Part shown: in pieces, positions 6,054 to 8,064 of the stretch
Layout: each line of letters begins with the position of its first letter
How positions within the stretch are numbered: position 1 is the first letter of the stretch
Assembly (NCBI GenBank): GCA_012512295.1
Contig: JAAZDI010000109.1
Location: 1 to 8,064 of the forward strand
Reading direction: 5' to 3'
Source of the DNA: Syntrophomonadaceae bacterium
GTDB lineage: Bacteria; Bacillota; Ch66; Ch109
DNA: 8,064 nucleotides
Made by a program: the position numbers and the translations under genes
The notes under the pieces: model-generated
Database searches by the model: none
What the model was told of the DNA's origin: nothing
What the model saw: only the letters and a program-made list of their open reading frames with translations

Positions 6054-6096
6054 CCTGGCTTGCGATATGCGAATAGACCAGTACGATCAATTAAAG
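6054..6096. repeat. Intergenic copy of a segment of the crotonase gene
   Basis: TGGCTTGCGATATGCGAATAG at 6056-6076 is identical over 21 bases to 6696-6716 inside the crotonase-like gene, where it codes the LACDMRIA region. After it, CCAGTAC, GAT and AAAGAT also match in the same order with small gaps (to about 6096). The copy is 640 bases upstream on the same strand and is not in an open frame. It looks like the last readable scrap of an eroded duplicate or a local duplication. Confidence 0.65.
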
Positions 6097-6121
6097 ATAG
6101 CTCCTGTACCACATTTCGTTG

Positions 6122-6151
6122 CCTGATTTTATTAAACCTGATTTTATTAAA
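6122..6151. repeat. Perfect 15-bp tandem duplication
   Basis: CCTGATTTTATTAAA occurs twice back to back at 6122-6136 and 6137-6151. It is probably a replication-slippage product in AT-rich spacer DNA. The rest of 5987-6300 is AT-rich with no supported gene. Confidence 0.8.
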
Positions 6152-6306
6152 TTAGATCTAAGGTTGTTTCATCTATAAATACTAATCCCCTAAAGCAGAT
6201 GTTTATTCGAGTTTGATGCGAGGGGTAAATTTGTTCAAAAATATAAAAAATTGAAATATTTTTTACCTGGAAGGAATTTTTTGCGTTATAAAGAAAAATA
6301 TACAAC

Positions 6307-6318
6307 TTAGTGCACTAA
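6307..6318. promoter_or_regulatory. Palindrome ahead of the crotonase-like gene, possible operator
   Basis: TTAGTGCACTAA is a perfect 12-bp palindrome ending 22 bases before the ATG and just ahead of the ribosome site. TATAAA at 6287-6292 could be a -10 box, with a weak TTACCT -35 (6263-6268), which would place the palindrome near the transcription start, as expected for a repressor site. No matching regulator gene is in the window, so the function is inferred only from symmetry and position. Confidence 0.4.
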
Positions 6319-6340
6319 ACTTATAAAGGAGCGGAAAACA

Positions 6341-7129
6341 ATGCAGTTTAAAACTTTATTATTAGATCAACAGGACGGAATAGTCACACTCACCCTTAAC
6401 CAACCGGAAAAAAAGAATGCGATGACCATGGAATTGGGAAAAGAATTTAGTGAGGCAATAGCCCAAATTAAGAATAACCTGGAGGCTAGAGTTCTAATCA
6501 TTACCGGTCAGGGATCTTCCTTTAGTTCTGGTGGAGATCTGCAATCAACTTTCGATCAATTTGAGGCCCCACCAGCTCAAGCCAAAGCTAATATTATCAA
6601 ATATTACAAAACATTCCTCTCTGTCCGAGACTTGGATATCCCAACGATTGCGGTTCTTAAGGGACATACAATAGGTGCTGCTCTTTGTTTAGCCTTGGCT
6701 TGCGATATGCGAATAGCCAGTACTGATACAAAGATGACAATGTCTTTTATTAAGATCGGTATTCATCCTGGCATGGGTACTTCATATTTATTGCCTCGCT
6801 TGATAGGGACAGCGAAAGCCTTTGAAATGTGTCTGACAGGTGATCCAATTGATATCCAGGAAGCCCTTCGAATTGGATTAGTCAATCATGTGGTTGAACC
6901 GGAGAGACTTATGGAGTTCTCTTTGGATCTAGCAAGACGGATTGCTAAAAATCCGGTAGTACCTGCCCGGTTCCTCAAGAAGTCTATTTATCGCGGATTG
7001 CATACAGATCTAGAAAGTGCCCTGGACTATGAATCATCCGCCCAGGTTATCTGTTCGTTTACAGAAGATATGAAGGAGGGATTAGCCGCGGCCCGGGAAA
7101 AAAGAATTCCAGTTTTTAAAGGCTATTAG
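6341..7129 (+). CDS. Crotonase-fold protein (enoyl-CoA hydratase/isomerase family), non-canonical active site
   Basis: A cytosolic acyl-CoA-binding enzyme of 262 residues, the full normal length of the family. AAAGGAG (6325-6331) lies 9 bases before the ATG. Family landmarks: LNQPEKKNAM (about 19-28), oxyanion-hole loop SFSSGGDL (about 60-67), second oxyanion loop KGHTIGAALCLALACD (about 107-122), HPGMGTSYLLPRLIG (about 142-156), and EALRIGLVNHVV with the usual C-terminal helices. In hydratases two glutamates do the chemistry. By direct gapless alignment with rat crotonase their places hold Cys116 and Phe136, so simple hydration is unlikely. An isomerase, a C-C bond enzyme, a thioesterase-like enzyme, or a degenerate member are options. 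It is the only gene of its transcription unit, on an AT-richer stretch than the first half of the window; a piece of it recurs upstream. Confidence 0.9.
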   Translation: MQFKTLLLDQQDGIVTLTLNQPEKKNAMTMELGKEFSEAIAQIKNNLEARVLIITGQGSSFSSGGDLQSTFDQFEAPPAQAKANIIKYYKTFLSVRDLDIPTIAVLKGHTIGAALCLALACDMRIASTDTKMTMSFIKIGIHPGMGTSYLLPRLIGTAKAFEMCLTGDPIDIQEALRIGLVNHVVEPERLMEFSLDLARRIAKNPVVPARFLKKSIYRGLHTDLESALDYESSAQVICSFTEDMKEGLAAAREKRIPVFKGY

Positions 7130-7194
7130 GAAGGTTTTGTTATAAAAGAAAATAAGAAGTTAACTCTGGCCTGTGTTAATTTAAATGTTAAAAT

Positions 7195-7231
7195 ATTAAA
7201 AGAAGAAAGTCCCTCTGATGCAGGGACTTTC
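7195..7231 (-). terminator. Hairpin terminator between convergent genes
   Basis: GAAAGTCCCT (7205-7214) and AGGGACTTTC (7222-7231) form a perfect 10-bp stem with a 7-base loop. On the minus strand it is followed by CTTCTTTTAATATT, a good T-rich tail, so it should end the flavin-reductase-like transcript. On the plus strand the tail is CTAAAATAAT, poorer, but it may still help to end the crotonase transcript. Confidence 0.75.
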
Positions 7232-7316
7232 CTAAAATAATAGTTGTTTTGGTTAAGGACCTGTGATCTAGCCCTTTGGTGAGATAGTCGCAATGGCCCA
7301 ATCCTATAGCTGAAAG

Positions 7317-7814
7317 TTAATTAACTGCAAGTTTTAGCGTTTTGCCCTGGCACATCAGCAAGGGTTGTAGGTTCTGTTCGGCAATGTCTGCTGCTACCAC
7401 TTCGCCAACAAAAAGAGTATGATCCCCGACCAGGTGCCGATCAACTACCTTGCATTCTAAGTTGGCTAGGCAATCCGCCAGACGGGGAACCCCAATCACT
7501 GAAGCTGGAACAGTTTTTAGTCTTAGATGAGCTATTTTATCTATATCACGTCCAGAGCGGAAACCGCAAAAAGATGAGATATCTTTTTGCTCCGACGTAA
7601 GAATGCTAAGCATAAACTCGCCGGAGTGAACAATCATATCATGGGTATAGCGGGTTGGTGAAATTGAGGCAACTAGTAGGAGTGGATCCACAGATACCTG
7701 GGTGACCCAGGCAACGGTCATAACATTATGTTTTCCTCTGTGTTTAGCACCAATTAGACAAATCGGCCAAACTAGGTGGTGTATTGCCGCAGCAGCGGTT
7801 GATTCTTTTCTCAT
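7317..7814 (-). CDS. Flavin-reductase-like FMN-binding split-barrel protein
   Basis: 165 residues, typical of single-domain members of the flavin reductase-like family, which bind FMN in a split beta-barrel and pass electrons between NAD(P)H and flavin or act with a partner oxidoreductase. Visible landmarks are the opening helix and strand (HHLVWPICLIGAK), NVMTVAWVTQVSVDPLLLVASISPTRYTHDMI (about 30-61; the usual form has N-x-MT near the FMN phosphate), GEFMLSIL, and the closing barrel strands LECKVVDRHLVGDHTLFVGEVVAA (about 118-141). The ATG at 7814 follows a GGTGAG ribosome site. The physiological partner is unknown; the adjacent crotonase gene is convergent, so not in the same operon. Substrate and cofactor preference cannot be read from sequence. 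Confidence 0.9.
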   Translation of the reverse strand: MRKESTAAAAIHHLVWPICLIGAKHRGKHNVMTVAWVTQVSVDPLLLVASISPTRYTHDMIVHSGEFMLSILTSEQKDISSFCGFRSGRDIDKIAHLRLKTVPASVIGVPRLADCLANLECKVVDRHLVGDHTLFVGEVVAADIAEQNLQPLLMCQGKTLKLAVN

Positions 7815-7820
7815 ATTAAC

Positions 7821-7868
7821 TCACCCCCCATATAATATTTGCGAAAAAGTATTCGTTATTCGTCTCAA
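7821..7868 (-). CDS. Possible 15-residue leader peptide upstream of the flavin-reductase-like gene
   Basis: On the minus strand a perfect AGGAGG (7878-7873) lies four bases before a TTG (7868) that opens a 15-codon frame, MRRITNTFSQILYGG, ending in the TGA that forms part of the next gene's ribosome site, 6 bases before its ATG. The arrangement suits translational coupling, but the ribosome-site spacing is short, the start is TTG and the frame is tiny, so it may be chance. Confidence 0.25.
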   Translation of the reverse strand: MRRITNTFSQILYGG

Positions 7869-7890
7869 GATTCCTCCTGCCATTGAGATT

Positions 7891-7896
7891 ATTATA
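7891..7896 (-). promoter_or_regulatory. Candidate -10 box for the flavin-reductase-like gene
   Basis: Minus-strand TATAAT at 7896-7891, about 75 bases before the ATG. A TCGACA, one mismatch from the -35 consensus, lies upstream but with a 21-base gap, longer than the usual 16-18, so the pair is imperfect. Confidence 0.35.
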
Positions 7897-7940
7897 ATGA
7901 AATTAGAGCACTTATATTGTCGAATTCCGGCAAAATAATG

Positions 7941-8064
7941 TGTCAATATTCAGTGAAAATGTCACCTAAAACTAGTCTTCTTTATTCAGTAAAAATGTCA
8001 CCCAGTGATATTTTTTTGAGGTAGAAGATGCATTATGGGGCATCCTCTACCAGACTAAATAATA
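7941..8064. mobile_element. Probable end of an insertion sequence (partial, IS21-like repeats)
   Basis: Two 20-bp direct repeats, TATTCAGTGAAAATGTCACC (7947-7966) and a copy with one change at 7983-8002, are 36 bases apart. They follow a TGTCA at 7941-7945. A TG-starting end with two or more internal repeats of about 20 bp is the layout of IS21-family ends, where the transposase binds, and AAAATGTCAC-like motifs are familiar from such ends. No transposase codons are visible because the window stops at 8064. The family assignment is from memory and unproven. Confidence 0.45.
8020..8051. repeat. Inverted repeat near the window's end
   Basis: GGTAGAAGATGC (8020-8031) and GCATCCTCTACC (8040-8051) pair over 12 positions with one mismatch around an 8-base loop. 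No T-run follows on either strand, so it is not a simple terminator. It may belong to the putative mobile element or to the leader of a gene outside the window. Confidence 0.6.

Overview
The window looks like a chromosomal segment of a Gram-positive, probably spore-forming anaerobe of the Clostridia, with a Peptococcaceae-like flavour. This is inferred from strong AGGAGG-type ribosome binding sites, a tiny Gly/Phe-rich membrane peptide of the kind common in spore formers, CoA-ester and DRE-TIM lyase enzymes, and a radical SAM/PDZ/DUF512-type protein. No rRNA or tRNA gene was seen. The first 3.7 kb looks moderately GC-rich by eye and the last 2.8 kb clearly more AT-rich.

Region 1 (1-2024, plus strand): the 3' end of an unrecognised gene, an ABC-2 type ATP-binding subunit and its six-helix permease overlap each other at their ends, so they form one operon. 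Region 2 (about 1970-2450): a degenerate interspersed repeat of six copies begins inside the permease's last codons and runs through the non-coding stretch behind it. The last three copies have a CRISPR-like geometry (29-nt repeats, 37-38-nt spacers), and a GC-rich hairpin closes the region. Region 3 (2596-3819, plus): a DRE-TIM metallolyase (HMG-CoA lyase/pyruvate carboxyltransferase superfamily) broken by a single-base frameshift at a T6 run and followed by a strong terminator. Region 4 (3916-5241, minus): a radical SAM protein with an internal PDZ domain and a DUF512-like C-terminus, convergent with the lyase.

Region 5 (5242-6340): 1.1 kb with no long ORF. It holds a candidate structured RNA ending in a very strong terminator, an unlisted 38-residue Cys-rich membrane peptide gene on the minus strand, a 21-nt copy of a piece of the downstream crotonase gene, and a palindrome just upstream of that gene. 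Region 6 (6341-7129, plus): a crotonase-fold protein that lacks both canonical hydratase glutamates. Region 7 (7317-7814, minus): a flavin-reductase-like FMN-binding protein with a hairpin terminator shared between the converging genes. Region 8 (7941-8064): two near-identical 20-bp direct repeats and a long inverted repeat, probably the edge of an insertion sequence that continues outside the window.

The genes do not form one clear pathway. The ABC genes are an export or membrane-remodelling unit. The lyase-like and crotonase-like genes point to acyl-CoA or carboxylate metabolism, but they are separate transcription units. I found no convincing new multi-gene system. The best leads are the repeat region behind the permease, the PDZ-inserted radical SAM protein, the orphan structured RNA and the hidden small peptide.
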